A stretch of DNA of 64,000 nucleotides. Origin: Cladorhizidae sp. MBARI D1340-BT2. Taxonomy: Eukaryota; Porifera; Demospongiae; Poecilosclerida; Cladorhizidae. The notes beneath the pieces were generated by a model, which worked only from the letters and a program-made list of their open reading frames with translations, searched no databases and was not told the origin of the DNA. Shown in pieces: positions 34,865 through 48,049 of this stretch (within the stretch, counting starts at the first letter, position 1; the number at the start of each line of letters is the position of its first letter). Location of the stretch: NCBI GenBank assembly GCA_028752905.1, contig JAQNBH010000011.1, positions 21,552,841 to 21,616,840 on the forward strand, written 5' to 3'. The position numbers were made by a program, and so were the translations under genes.

Positions 34865-37227
34865 CAGTAGGAGACCAAAAAAAGTTCCAGTTCCGTTGCG
34901 TTAATATTCCGTTCGCCCTATTTTCAACGTCGTTCCAACGTCGTTTAGTAACAGGTCCGTTTCAATGGCGAGGAATTTTTTTCCTTCGCGTTTCAAACTC
35001 GTTCGCTGTTCAATTATCTCGCCCTTGCTCGCGTGGTCGTTCTCCAGCCTCGTGCTTCAAGTTACAATTGGCGTTGTTCTCTAGCTTGTTCGTCCGTTTG
35101 GCAACCTCTCGCTTCTTAAAGTCGTTCTGCAGCGAAAGGCCATCGATATTAGTGCAAACCTCGAAGGAATAGAGGAGCTGATGAAGCGGACAGACGAAAT
35201 AACTGTTGACTAGCTTCAGCGTCTGTGCTACAGACCAAACTAGGACTACACATTTCACTGCGCACCGTCCTGTGGTGCAGGACCGCTTTAGGATGGACCT
35301 TCCATCTACTGTCAGTTCATCAGACACGTGGAACAAGGTAATGCTGTCTATCATTTCTAAAGCTTGCTAAGCTTGGTTTATCTGACAACTTTGTTTAAGC
35401 TTATAGTTTATAAGATGGTTTGCCTTAGTTTAAGGAAGCTTGATTGATTAGCTTATTCTAAATTTGAAAGGTAAGCTTATGAACATAGCTTTGCCTGGGT
35501 TGTGGCTAGGAGTTTAGTTTGGGGGCTAGAAGGACCCAAGACAATCTTGCCTGCTTGGTTTACTCCTTAGCAAACTTAGCTACTCTTTGGCAAGCTTTTA
35601 GATTGTATTGGTGAAACATTTGATTTCCAAATCTTAAAGGCAAGGTAATATTACAATTCTCCTCCCTACTCTACCTTTCCAGATGAAAAGAAGATGATGA
35701 AAAGAAGATGGGAGAGATGACTTGTGGCATAGAGGATGTTATATGGATTGGTGAATGCAGTCCAACTCAAGATCCACAGACTGCACTCAGGATTGTTTGA
35801 ACTTGAACGTTGTACTTTACAAAATTGCTAAATTTTGTTCACTGGTTACCATAATAATTGAGCAATGAGCATGCATAACTATCACCAGTGAACTTTCATG
35901 ACAATTAAACACACTATCATACAAGGCTTGGCTGTCACAACCAAGACGACCCAATTGGCATGACAAAAGACGACAAAGTGTTTGCATATCTTCGTGTGTA
36001 CACCGTTTCTCTGACATGTATATTTTTGTGTGAATCGTATATGTACTTGCCTTGTGTTAGTAGACATCTTCACATAATAGACGTCTTCACATAATAAAAA
36101 TGACGGTCAGTTCACTATCAATATAATTTTCCATTCTTTTGCAAGCACACTTGTATGCCTGCTGGATCTACTCTTCTCTCATTACAGTTTAATAGGGTCC
36201 ATGGAGAAGTAGGTTGGAAACTGATTGTAGGAGATAAATCAACTAATATGTGTAAGTCGATGGGGGGGGGGTTCAAGGACTAACTTATCCTACAACTCGA
36301 ACCATAGAAGCTGGAGTCCTGTTGCATGTACAATGAGACATCCACCATGCAATAGAGAAATGCATTTATGTTCTTGACGTAACTTTTCCACTCTTCCAGT
36401 ACACCTGCCACCAAAGACATGACCCATATTCCACCATGCTTAAGGGCTACACTGACGAGAGTTCTTCTCTGTTAGCCAAAATATCAATGTGTAAATGCAT
36501 CATACCATCTCTTGGTCTATACATGGTTGAAGTGAGGCCATTCTGACGTGGCTTGTTGCATACAAAAGCTTAGCTATGGGGTTCTAGAGGTTAAATGCAA
36601 GTCCTGCTAAGCTACTAGATGCTCTGTAAACTCTTCAACCTTTCTAAGGCAAGGTCTGCTAAGCTACTAGTGAAGTTTCTCTAAGGCAAGGCTTGCTAGC
36701 CAATAAAGGTCCTGTGGGGGCATTTAAAAAGGGGGGAGGGCTTTGTTTTGCAAGCCTTAGTCTACACCAGGCTTTACCTAACACTATGCTTAGAAAACCT
36801 AACCTCTACAAAACTATATGGCAAGCTTCATCTTGTCTAAACTGAGTAGTTGCCAACAAGAAGGCAAAGCTAATAGCTAATACAAGTAGAGCTGAAGGAT
36901 ACTAGTGGACACAGGCCAAAAGGCTAGGAAGAGAAATAACTACTACTTACTTCTGTCAGCAGTAAACTTATTGAAGAGCAAAATGATATCAGCGAAGAAG
37001 AAAACTAAAGAGAGGGAAAAAACACTCGCTAGATTTAGCACCCGCCCAATGCGCACGTGCACACGCGTTTATAAAATAAGCGCTTAGATAAAAAATTGGA
37101 AACGTAAACTTAACGGCGTTTGTTATGCGTTATTCGTCGGGTTTTTATGCGTTGATTCCGCGTTTCTGTTTTCCTTACACACCGTTGGAACGGGTACGGA
37201 ACTGGAACTTTTTTTTGTCTCCTACTG
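34865..37227. mobile_element. 2363-bp DNA transposon with 32-bp terminal inverted repeats and TA target duplication, inserted in the satellite
   Basis: The left end 34865-34896 starts CAGTAGGAGACC and ends GTTCCAGTTCCGT. The right end 37196-37227 is its reverse complement with one mismatch in 32. TA flanks both sides (34863-34864 and 37228-37229). Removing the element plus one TA restores a normal unit variant, ATGTACTCTGG, that is found intact elsewhere (about 34000). CAGT ends and a TA duplication point to the Tc1/mariner superfamily. No transposase was recognised, so it is probably non-autonomous. Its internal base composition (CG-containing ends, unique interior) differs clearly from the array. 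Confidence 0.9.
34897..37195. other. Interior of the TA-flanked element; no recognisable gene
   Basis: The longest unshared ORF is 35010-35354 (-, 114 codons), which overlaps a + strand ORF and matches no transposase signature. There is a G run at 36264-36272, a duplicated GATGAAAAGAAGAT string near 35684-35710, and repeated GCTAAGCTACTAG strings near 36608 and 36658. The ends near both terminal repeats are relatively rich in CG dinucleotides. Confidence 0.5.
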
Positions 37228-37380
37228 TACTCTGGTGTGCATCAAGCTATGAACTCTGGTGGGTATCAATATATGAACTCTGGTCTGTATCAAGCTACAT
37301 GAACTCTGGTGTGTATCAAGACTTGAACTCTGGTGTGCAGCAATCCATGAACTCTGGTGTACTTCAAGACATGAACTCGG

Positions 37381-40042
37381 GTGTGCATCAAGCCATGAAC
37401 TCTGTTGTGCATCAAGCCATGAACTCTGGTGCGTATAAAGCTATGAACTCTGGACTGTATCAAGCTATGAACTCTGGTGTATAGCTAGCCATGACGTCTG
37501 CTGTGTAGAAGTCATGAACTCTGTATCAAACCATGAACTCTGGTGTGCATCAAACCATGAACTCTGGGTTGCATCAAGCCATGAACTCTGGTGTGTAGGA
37601 AGCCATGATCTCTGGCGTGCTGCAAGCTATGAACTCTGGCATGCATTAAGCAATAAACTCTGATATGTATAAAGCTATGAACTCTGGTGTGTAGCAAGAC
37701 ATGAACTCTGGTGTGTATCGAGCTATGAACTCTGCTGTGCATAAAGCTATGAACTCTGGTGTGTACCAGTCATGAACTCTGTAACAAGTTATGAACTCTG
37801 GGATGCAGCAAGCCATGAACTCTGGTGTGTCAAGCCATAAACTCTTGTGTGTACCAAGTCATGAACTCTGTGTGCATCAAGCCATGAACTCTGGTCTCCA
37901 TCAAGCCATGAACTCTGGTGTGCAACAAGACATGAACTCAGGTGTGCATCAAGCCATGAACTCTAGTTTGCATCAAGCCTTGAACTCTGGAGTGCATCAA
38001 GCCATGAACTCTGGTGGGTGTCAGGCTATGAACTCTGGTCTGTATCTAGATATGAACACTGGTGTGTAGCAAAACATGAACTCTGGTGTCTCAAGCCATG
38101 AACTCTGGTGTTTGTCAAGCCATGAACTCTGGTGTGCATCAAGCCATGAACTATGGTGTGCATCAAGCCATGAACAACTCTGGTGTACATCAAGCCATGA
38201 ACTCTGGCATGCATCAACCCATGAACTCTGGTGTGCATCAAGCCATGAATTCTGGTCTGCATCAAGCCATGAACTTTGGTGTGCATCAAGCCATGAACTC
38301 TGGTGGGTATCAAGCCAAGAACTCTGGTGTGTAGCTAGCCATTAACTCTGATATGCAGCAAGCCTTGAACTCTGGCATGCATCAAGCGATAAACTCTGGT
38401 GTGTATCAAGCTATGAACTCTGGTGTGTAACAAGACATGAACTCTGGTGTGTATCAATCATGAACTCTGTTTCAAGCCATGAACTCTGGTGTATCAAGCC
38501 ATGAACTCTGGTGTGTGTCAAGCCATGAACTCTGGTATGCATCCAGCCATGAAGTCTGGTGTGTATCACGCTATTAACTCTGGTGTGCATCAATCCATGA
38601 ACTCTGGTGTGAATCAAGCCATGAAATCTGGTGTGCAGCAAGCGATGAACTCTATGAACTGTGGTGTGCATCAAGCCATGAATTCTGGTGTGTATCAAAC
38701 TATGAACTCTGGTGTGCATCAAGCCATGAACTCTGTTGTGCATCAAGCCATGAACTCTGGTGCGTATAAAGCTATGAACTCTGGACTGTATCAAGCTATG
38801 AACTCTGGTGTATAGCTAGCCATGACGTCTGCTGTGTAGAAGTCATGAACTCTGTATCAAACCATGAACTCTGGTGTGCATCAAACCATGAACTCTGGGT
38901 TGCATCAAGCCATGAACTCTGGTGTGTAGGAAGCCATGATCTCTGGCGTGCTGCAAGCTATGAACTCTGGCATGCATTAAGCAATAAACTCTGATATGTA
39001 TAAAGCTATGAACTCTGGTGTGTAGCAAGACATGAACTCTGGTGTGTATCGAGCTATGAACTCTGCTGTGCATAAAGCTATGAACTCTGGTGTGTACCAG
39101 TCATGAACTCTGTAACAAGTTATGAACTCTGGGATGCAGCAAGCCATGAACTCTGGTGTGTCAAGCCATAAACTCTTGTGTGTACCAAGTCATGAACTCT
39201 GTGTGCATCAAGCCATGAACTCTGGTCTCCATCAAGCCATGAACTCTGGTGTGCAACAAGACATGAACTCAGGTGTGCATCAAGCCATGAACTCTAGTTT
39301 GCATCAAGCCTTGAACTCTGGAGTGCATCAAGCCATGAACTCTGGTGGGTGTCAGGCTATGAACTCTGGTCTGTATCTAGATATGAACACTGGTGTGTAG
39401 CAAAACATGAACTCTGGTGTCTCAAGCCATGAACTCTGGTGTTTGTCAAGCCATGAACTCTGGTGTGCATCAAGCCATGAACTATGGTGTGCATCAAGCC
39501 ATGAACAACTCTGGTGTACATCAAGCCATGAACTCTGGCATGCATCAACCCATGAACTCTGGTGTGCATCAAGCCATGAATTCTGGTCTGCATCAAGCCA
39601 TGAACTTTGGTGTGCATCAAGCCATGAACTCTGGTGGGTATCAAGCCAAGAACTCTGGTGTGTAGCTAGCCATTAACTCTGATATGCAGCAAGCCTTGAA
39701 CTCTGGCATGCATCAAGCGATAAACTCTGGTGTGTATCAAGCTATGAACTCTGGTGTGTAACAAGACATGAACTCTGGTGTGTATCAATCATGAACTCTG
39801 TTTCAAGCCATGAACTCTGGTGTATCAAGCCATGAACTCTGGTGTGTGTCAAGCCATGAACTCTGGTATGCATCCAGCCATGAAGTCTGGTGTGTATCAC
39901 GCTATTAACTCTGGTGTGCATCAATCCATGAACTCTGGTGTGAATCAAGCCATGAAATCTGGTGTGCAGCAAGCGATGAACTCTATGAACTGTGGTGTGC
40001 ATCAAGCCATGAATTCTGGTGTGTATCAAACTATGAACTCTG
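37381..40042 (+). repeat. 1331-bp tandem duplication inside the satellite
   Basis: 37381-38711 and 38712-40042 appear identical wherever compared, including rare variants such as GTATAGCTAGCCATGACGTC (37470 and 38801) and CATGAACTCTGGGTTGCATC (about 37552 and 38883). 1331 is not a multiple of 24 because the block contains shortened units. The flanks differ at both ends, which fixes the boundaries to within a few bases. Confidence 0.9.
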
Positions 40043-43000
40043 GTGTGCATCAAGCCATGAACTCTGGTGTGCATAAAGCCATGAACTCAGGTTTGCTTCT
40101 AACCATAAACTCTGATGTGCATCAAGCTATGAACTCGGTTGTGCATCAAGCCATGACTTCGGGTGGGCAGCAAGCGATGAACTCTATGAACTCTTGTGTG
40201 CATCAAGCCATGAACTATGGTGTGTATCAAGACATGAATTCTGGTGTCAGTAACCATGAACTCCATATCAAGCTATGCACTCTGGTGTGTATCAAGCCAT
40301 GAACTCTGGTGGATATCAAGATATGAACTCTGGTCTGTATCAAGCTATTAACTCTGTGGTGTAGCAAAACATGAACTCTGGTGTGTAGCAAGTCTCATGA
40401 ACTCTGGTGTGTAGCAGTCATGAACTCTGTATTAAGCCATGAACTCTGGTGTGTGTCAAGCCATGAACTCTGGTGTGCATCAAGCCAATGAACTTTGGTG
40501 TGCATCAAGCCATGAACTCTGGCATGCATCAACCCATGAACTCTGTTGTGCATCAAGCGATGAACTCTGGTGTGCATCAAGCCATGAACTTTGGTTTGCA
40601 TCAAGCCATGAACTCTGGTGTGTAGCAAGCCATGAACTCTGACGTGCAGCAAGCCATGAACTCTGGCATGTATCAAGCCATGAACTCTGGTGTTTCAAGC
40701 CATGAAATCTGGTGTGTAGCAAGACATGAACTCTGGTGTGCATCAAGCCATGAACTCGGGTGTGCAACAAGCCATGAACTCTAGTTTACATCAAGCCATG
40801 AACACATGTGTACATCAAGCTATGAACACTGGAATGCAGCAACCTATGAACTCTGATGTATATCAAGCTATGAAATCTGGTGTGTAGCAAGACATGAAAT
40901 CTTGTGTGCAGCAAGCCATAAACTCTGGTATGCTTCAAGCCATGAAATTTGGTGTGCATCAAGCCAAGAACTCTGGTGGGTATGAAGCTATGAACTCTGG
41001 TGTGTAGCAAGCCATGAACTCTGGCGTGCAGCACGCCATTAACTTTGGCATGCATCAAGCCATGAACTCAAGTGTTTATCAAGCTATGAACTCTGGTGGT
41101 GTAGTAAAGCATGAACTCTGGTGTGTAGCAAGAAATGAACTCTGGTGTGTAGCAGTCATGAACTTTTTATCAAGCTGTTGTCTCAAGCCATGAACTCGGG
41201 TGTGTGTCAAGCCATGAACTCTGGTGTGCATCAATCCATGAAATAAAGTGTGCATCAAGCCATGAACTCTGTTGCACATCAAGCCATGCACTCTGGTGTG
41301 CATCAAGCCATGAACTCTGGTGTGCATCAACAATGAACTCTGGTGTGCATCAAGCCGTGAACTTTGGTGTTCATCAAGCCAATAATTCTGGTGGGTATCA
41401 AGCCAAGAACTCTGGTGTGTAGCAAGCCATGAACTCAGACTTGCAGCAAGCCATGAACTCTGGCATGCATCAAGCCATATACTCTGGTGTGTATCAAGCT
41501 ATGAACTCTTGTGTGTAACAAGACATGAACTCTGGTCTGTAGCAGTCATGAACTCTTTATCAAGCCATGAACTATGGTGTATCAAGCCATGAACTCTGGT
41601 GTGTGTCAAGCCATCATATCTGGTGTGCATCAAGCCATGAACTCTGGTATGTATCAAGCTATTAACTCTGGTATGTAGCAAGACATGAACTCTGGTATGT
41701 ATCGAGCTATGAACTCTGGGGTGTAGGAAAACATGAACTCTGGTGTGTAGCAAGACATGAACTCTGGTGTGTAGCAGTCACGAACTCTGTATCATGCCAT
41801 AAACTCTGGTGTCTCAAGCCATGAACTCTGGTGTTTGTCAAGCCATGAACTCTGGTGTGCATCAAGCCATGAACTATGGCGTGCATCAAGCCATGAACAA
41901 CTCTGGTGTACATCAAGCCATGAACTCTGGCATGCATCAACCCATGAACTCTGGTGTGCATCAAGCCATGAATTCTGGTCTGCATCAAGCCATGAACTTT
42001 GGTGTGCATCAAGCCATGAACTCTTGTGTGTATCAAGCCAAGAACTCTGGTGTGTAGCAAGTCATTAACTCTGACGTGCAGCAAGCCTTGAACTCTGGCA
42101 TGCATCAAGCGATAAACACTGGTGTGTATCAAGCTATGAACTCTGGTGTGTAACAAGACATAAACTCTGGTGTGTATCAATCATGAACTCTGTTTCAAGC
42201 CATGAACTCTGGTGTATCAAGCCATGAACTCTGGTGTGTGTGAAGCCTTGAACTCTGTTGTGCATCCAGCCATGAAGTCTGGTGTGTATCACGCTATTAA
42301 CTCTGGTGTGCATCAATCCATGAACTCTGGTGTGCATCAAGCCATGAAATCTTGTGTGCAGCAAGCGATGAACTCTATGAACTGTGGTGTGCATCAAGCC
42401 ATGAATTCTGGTGTGTATCGAACTATGAACTCTGGTATGTATCAAGCCTTGCACTCTGGTGTGCATCATGCCAAGAACTCTGGTGTGCATCTAGCCATGA
42501 ACTCTGGTGTGCATAAAGCCATGAACTCGGGTATGCTTCTAACCATAAACTCTGATGTGCATCAAGCTATGAACTCGGTTGTGCATCAAGCAATGTCTTC
42601 GGGTGGGCAGCAAGCGATGAACACTATGAACTCTGGTGTGCATCAAGCCATGAACTATGGTGTTTATCAAGACATGAATTCTGGTGTCAGTAACCATGAA
42701 CTCCATATCAAGCTATGCACTCTGGTGTGTATCAAGCCATGAACTCTGGTGGATATCAAGATATGAACTCTGGTCTGTATCAAGCTATTAACTCTGTGGT
42801 GTAGCAAAACATGAACTCTGGTGTGTAGCAAGTCTCATGAACTCTGGTGTGTAGCAGTCATGAACTCTGTATTAAGCCATGAACTCTGGTGTGTGTCAAG
42901 CCATGAACTCTGGTGTGCATCAAGCCAATGAACTTTGGTGTGCATCAAGCCATGAACTATGGTGTGCATCAAGCCATGAACTTTGGTTTGCATCAAGCCA

Positions 43001-43664
43001 TGAACTCTGGTGTGTAGCAAGCCATGAACTCTGACGTGCAGCAAGCCATGAACTCTGGCACGTATCAAGCCATGAACTCTGGTGTTTCAAGCCATGAAAT
43101 CTGGTGTGTAGCAAGACATCAACTCTGGTGTGCATCAAGCCATGAACTCGGGTGTGCAACAAGCCATGAACTCTAGTTTGCATCAAGCCATGAACACATG
43201 TGTACATCAAGCTATGAACACTGGAATGCAGCAACCTATGAACTCTTATGTATATCAAGCTATGAAATCTGGTGTGTAGCAAGACATGAACTCTGGTGTG
43301 CAGCAAGCCATAAACTCTGGTATGCTTCAAGCCATGAAATTTGGTGTGCATCAAGCCAAGAACTCTGTTAGGAATGAAGCTAAAAACTCTGGTGTGTAGC
43401 AAGGCATGAACTCGGGCGTGCAGCAAGCCATTAACTTTGGTATGCATCAAGCCATGAACTCAGGTGTGTATTAAGCTATGAACTCTGGGGTGTAGTAAAA
43501 CATGAACTCTGGTGTGCATCAAGGCATGAACTCGGATGTGTATTAAGCTATGAACTCTGGTGTGTAGCAAGACATGCACTCTGGTGTATATCAGTCATGA
43601 ACTCTGTATCAAGCCATGAACTCTGGTGTCTTATGCCATGAATTCTGGAGTGTGTCAAGCAATG

Positions 43665-44198
43665 AACTCTTGTGTGCATCAAGCCAAGAACAACTCTAGT
43701 GTACATCAAGTCATGAACTGTGGTGTGCATCAACCCATGAACTCTCGTGTGCATCAAGCCATGAACTATGGTGTGCATCAAGCCATGAACTTTGGTTTGC
43801 ATCAAGCCATGAACTCTGGTGGGTATCAAGCCATGAACTATGGTGTGGGTCAAGCCATGAACTCTGGTTTGCATCAATCCATGAACTCTATTGTGTATCA
43901 AGCTATTAACTCTGGTTTGCATCAACCCAATAACTCTTGTGTGCATCAAGCCAAGAACAACTCTAGTGTACATCAAGTCATGAACTGTGGTGTGCATCAA
44001 CCCATGAACTCTCGTGTGCATCAAGCCATGAACTATGGTGTGCATCAAGCCATGAACTTTGGTTTGCATCAAGCCATGAACTCTGGTGGGTATCAAGCCA
44101 TGAACTATGGTGTGGGTCAAGCCATGAACTCTGGTTTGCATCAATCCATGAACTCTATTGTGTATCAAGCTATTAACTCTGGTTTGCATCAACCCAAT
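43665..44198 (+). repeat. 267-bp doublet inside the satellite
   Basis: Eleven units plus one 3-bp insertion (GAACAACTCTAG) at 43665-43931 are repeated at 43932-44198 with the same internal variant order, for example CATGAACTGTGG, GAACTCTCGTG and GTGTGGGTCAAGCC. Confidence 0.85.
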
Positions 44199-47100
44199 AA
44201 CTCTGGTGTGCATCAAGCCATGAACTATGGTGTGCATAATGCCATGAACTCTGGTGTGTAGCAAGCCATAAACTGCGTACATCAAGCCATTAACTCTGGT
44301 GTGTATCAAGCTATGAATTCTGGTGTGTAGCAGTCATGAACTCTGTATCAAGCCATGAACTCTGGTGTGGAGCAAACCATGAACCCTGGTGTGTTAAGCT
44401 ATGTACTCTGGTGTGTACCAAGCCATGAACTCTGGTATGCATCAAGCCATGAACTCTGGTGTGCAACAAGCCATGAAATCTAATGTGCATCAAGCCATGA
44501 ACACATGTGTACATCAAGCTATGAACACTGGAATGCAGCAAGCTATGAACTCTGATGTGTATCAAGCTATGAAATCTGGTGTGTAGCAAGACATGAACTC
44601 TGGTGTGCAGCAAGCCATAAACTCTGGTATGCTTCAAGCCATGAAATTTGGTGTGCATCAAGCCAAGAACTCTGGTGGGTATGAAGCTATGAACTCTAGT
44701 GTGTAGCAAGCCATGAACTCTGGCGGGCAGCAAGCCATTAACTTTGGCATGCATCAAGCCATGAACTCAAGTGTGTATCAAGCTATGAACTCTGGGCTGT
44801 AGTAAATCATGAACTCTGGTGTGCATCAAGGCATGAACTCGGATGTGTATCAAGCTATGAAATCTGGTGTGTAGCAAGACATGAACTCTGGTGTGCAGCA
44901 AGCCATAAACTCTGGTATGCTTCAAGCCATGAAATTTGGTGTGCATCAAGCCAAGAACTCTGGTGGGTATGAAGCTATGAACTCTGGTGTGTAGCAAGCC
45001 ATGAACTCTGGCGTGCAGCACGCCATTAACTTTGGCATGCATCAAGCCATGAACTCAGGTGTGTATCAAGCTATGAACTCTGGGGGTGTAGTAAAACATG
45101 AACTCTGGTGTGTAGCAAGAAATGAACTCTGGCGTGTAGCAGTCATGAACTCTGTATCAAGCTGTTGTCTCAAGCCTTGAACTCGGGTGTGTGTCAAGCC
45201 ATGAACTCTGGTGTGCATCAATCCATGAAATAAAGTGTGCATCAAGCCATGAACTCTGTTGCACATCAGCCATGCACTCTGGTGTGCATCAAGCCATGAA
45301 CTCTGGTGTGCATCAACAATGAACTCTGGTGTGCATCAAGCCGTGAACTTTGGTGTTCATCAAGCCATGAATTCTGGTGGGTATCAAGCCAAGAACTCTG
45401 GTATGTAGCAAGCCATGAACTCAGACTTGCAGCAAGCCATGAACTCTGGCATGCATCAAGCCATATACTCTGGTTTGTATCAAGCTATGAACTCTTGTGT
45501 GTAACAAGACATGAACTCTGGTCTGTAGCAGTCATGAACTCTTTATCAAGCCATGAACTATGGTGTATCAAGCCATGAACTCTGGTGTGTTTCAAGCCAT
45601 CATATCTGGTGTGCATCAAGCCATGAACTCTGGTATGTATCAAGCTATTAACTCTGGTATGTAGCAAGACATGAACTCTGGTATGTATCGAGCTATGAAC
45701 TCTGGGGTGTAGCAAAACATGAACTCTGGTGTGTAGCAAGACATGAACTCTGGTGTGTAGCAGTCACGAACTCTGTATCATGCCATAAACTCTGGTGTCT
45801 CAAGCCATGAACTCTGGTGTTTGTCAAGCCATGAACTCTGGTGGGTATCAAGCCATGAACTCTGGTGTGTAGCAAGCCATGAACTCTGAAGTGCAGCAAG
45901 CCATAAAGTCTGGCATGCATCAAGCAATAAACTCTGGTGTGTATCAAGCTATGAACTCTGGTGGTTACAAGTCATGAACTCTGGTGTGTACCAGTCATGA
46001 ACTCTGTATCAAGCCATGAACTCTGGTGTATCAAGCTATGAACTCTGGTGTGGGTCAAGCCATGAACTCTGGTGTGCATCAAGCCATGAACTCTATTGTG
46101 TATCAAGCTATTAACTCTGGTTTGCATCAACCCATGAACTCTGGTATGCACCAAGCCATTAACTATGATGTGCATAATGCCATGAACTCTGGTGTGTAGC
46201 AAGCCATAAACTGCGTGCATCAAGCCATTAACTCTGTTGTGTATCAAGCTATGCATTCTGGTGTGTAGCAGTCATGAACTCTGTATCAAGCCATGAACTC
46301 TGGTGTGCAGCAAACCATGAACCCTGGTGTGTTAAGCCATGTACTCTGGTGTATACCAAGCCATGAACTCTGGTATGCATCAAGCCATGAACACATGTGT
46401 ACATCAAGCTATGAACACAGGAATGCAGCAAGCTATGAACTCTGATGTGTATTAAGCTATGAAATCTGGTGTGTAGCAAGACATGAAATCTGGTGTGCAG
46501 CAAGCCATAAACTCTGGTATGCTTCAAGCCATGAAATTTGGTGTGCATCAAGCCAAGAACTCTGGTGGGTATGAAGCTATGAACTCTGGTGTGTAGCAAG
46601 CCATGAACTCTGGCATGCAGCAAGCCATTAACTTTGGCATGCATCAAGCCATGAACTCAGGTGTGTAGCAAGAAATGAACTCTGGTGTGTAGCAGTCATG
46701 AACTCTGTATCAAGCTGTTGTCTCAAGCCATGAACTCTGGTGTGTGTCAAGCCATGAACTCTGGTGTGCATCAATCCATGAACTCTGGTGTGCATCAAGC
46801 CATGAACTCTGTTGCACATCAAGCCATGCACTCTGGTGTGCATCAAGCCATGAACTCTGGTGTGCATCAACAATGAACTCTGGTGTGCATCAAGCCGTGA
46901 ACTTTGGTGTTCATCAAGCCATGAATTCTGGTGGGTATCAAGCCAAGAACTCGGGTGTGTAGCAAGCCATAAACTCTGACTTGCAGCAAGCCATGAACTC
47001 TGGCATGCATCAAGCCATATACTCTGGTGTGTATCAAGCTATGAACTCTTGTGTGTAACAAGACATGAACTCTGGTCTGTAGCAGTCATGAACTCTTTAT

Positions 47101-48049
47101 CAAGCCATGAACTATGGTCTATCAAGCCATGAACTCTGGTGTGTGTCAAGCCATCATATCTGGTGTGCATCAAGCCATGAACTCTGGTGTGTGTCAAGCC
47201 ATCATATCTGGTTTGCTTCAAGCCATGAACTCTGGTATGTATCAAGCTATTAACTCTGGTATGTAGCAAGACATGAACTCTGGTATGTATCGAGCTATGT
47301 ACTCTGGGGTGTAGCAAAACATGAACTCTGGTGTGTAGCAAGACATGAACTCTGGTGTGAAGCAGTGACAAACTCTGTATCATGCCATAAACTCTGGTGT
47401 CTCAAGCCATGAACTCTGGTGTTTGTCAAGCCATGAACTCTGGTGTGCATCAAGCCATGAACTATGGTGTGCATCAAGCCATGAACAACTCTGGTGTACA
47501 TCAAGCCATTAACTCTGGCATGCATCAACCCATGAACTCTGGTGTGCATCAAGCCATGAATTCTGGTCTGCATCAAGCCATGAACTTTGGTGTGCATCAA
47601 GCCATGAACTCTGGTGGGTATCAAGCCAAGAACTCTGGTGTGTAGCAAGCCATTAACTCTGATGTGCAGCAAGCCTTGAACTCTGGCATGCATCAAGCGA
47701 TAAACTCTGGTGTGTATCAAGCTATGAACTCTGGTGTGTAACAAGACATGAACTCTGGTGTGTATCAATCATGAACTCTGTTTCAAGCCATGAACTCTGG
47801 TGTATTAAGCCATGAACTTTGGTGTGCATCGAGCCATGAACTCTGGTGGGTATCAAGCCAAGAACTCTGGTGTGTAGCAAGCCATTAACTCTGACGTGCA
47901 GCAAGCCTTGAACTCTGGCATGCATCAAGCGATAAACTCTGGTGTGTATCAAGCTATGAACTCTGGTGTTTAACAAGACATGAACTCTGGTGTGTATCAA
48001 TCATGAACTCTGTTTCAAGCCATGAACTCTGGTGTTTCAAGCTATGAAC

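Noticed and set aside
34843..35172. 109-codon ORF across the left end of the TA-flanked element
   Set aside because: It starts in satellite sequence and crosses the terminal inverted repeat, so it is an accidental frame.
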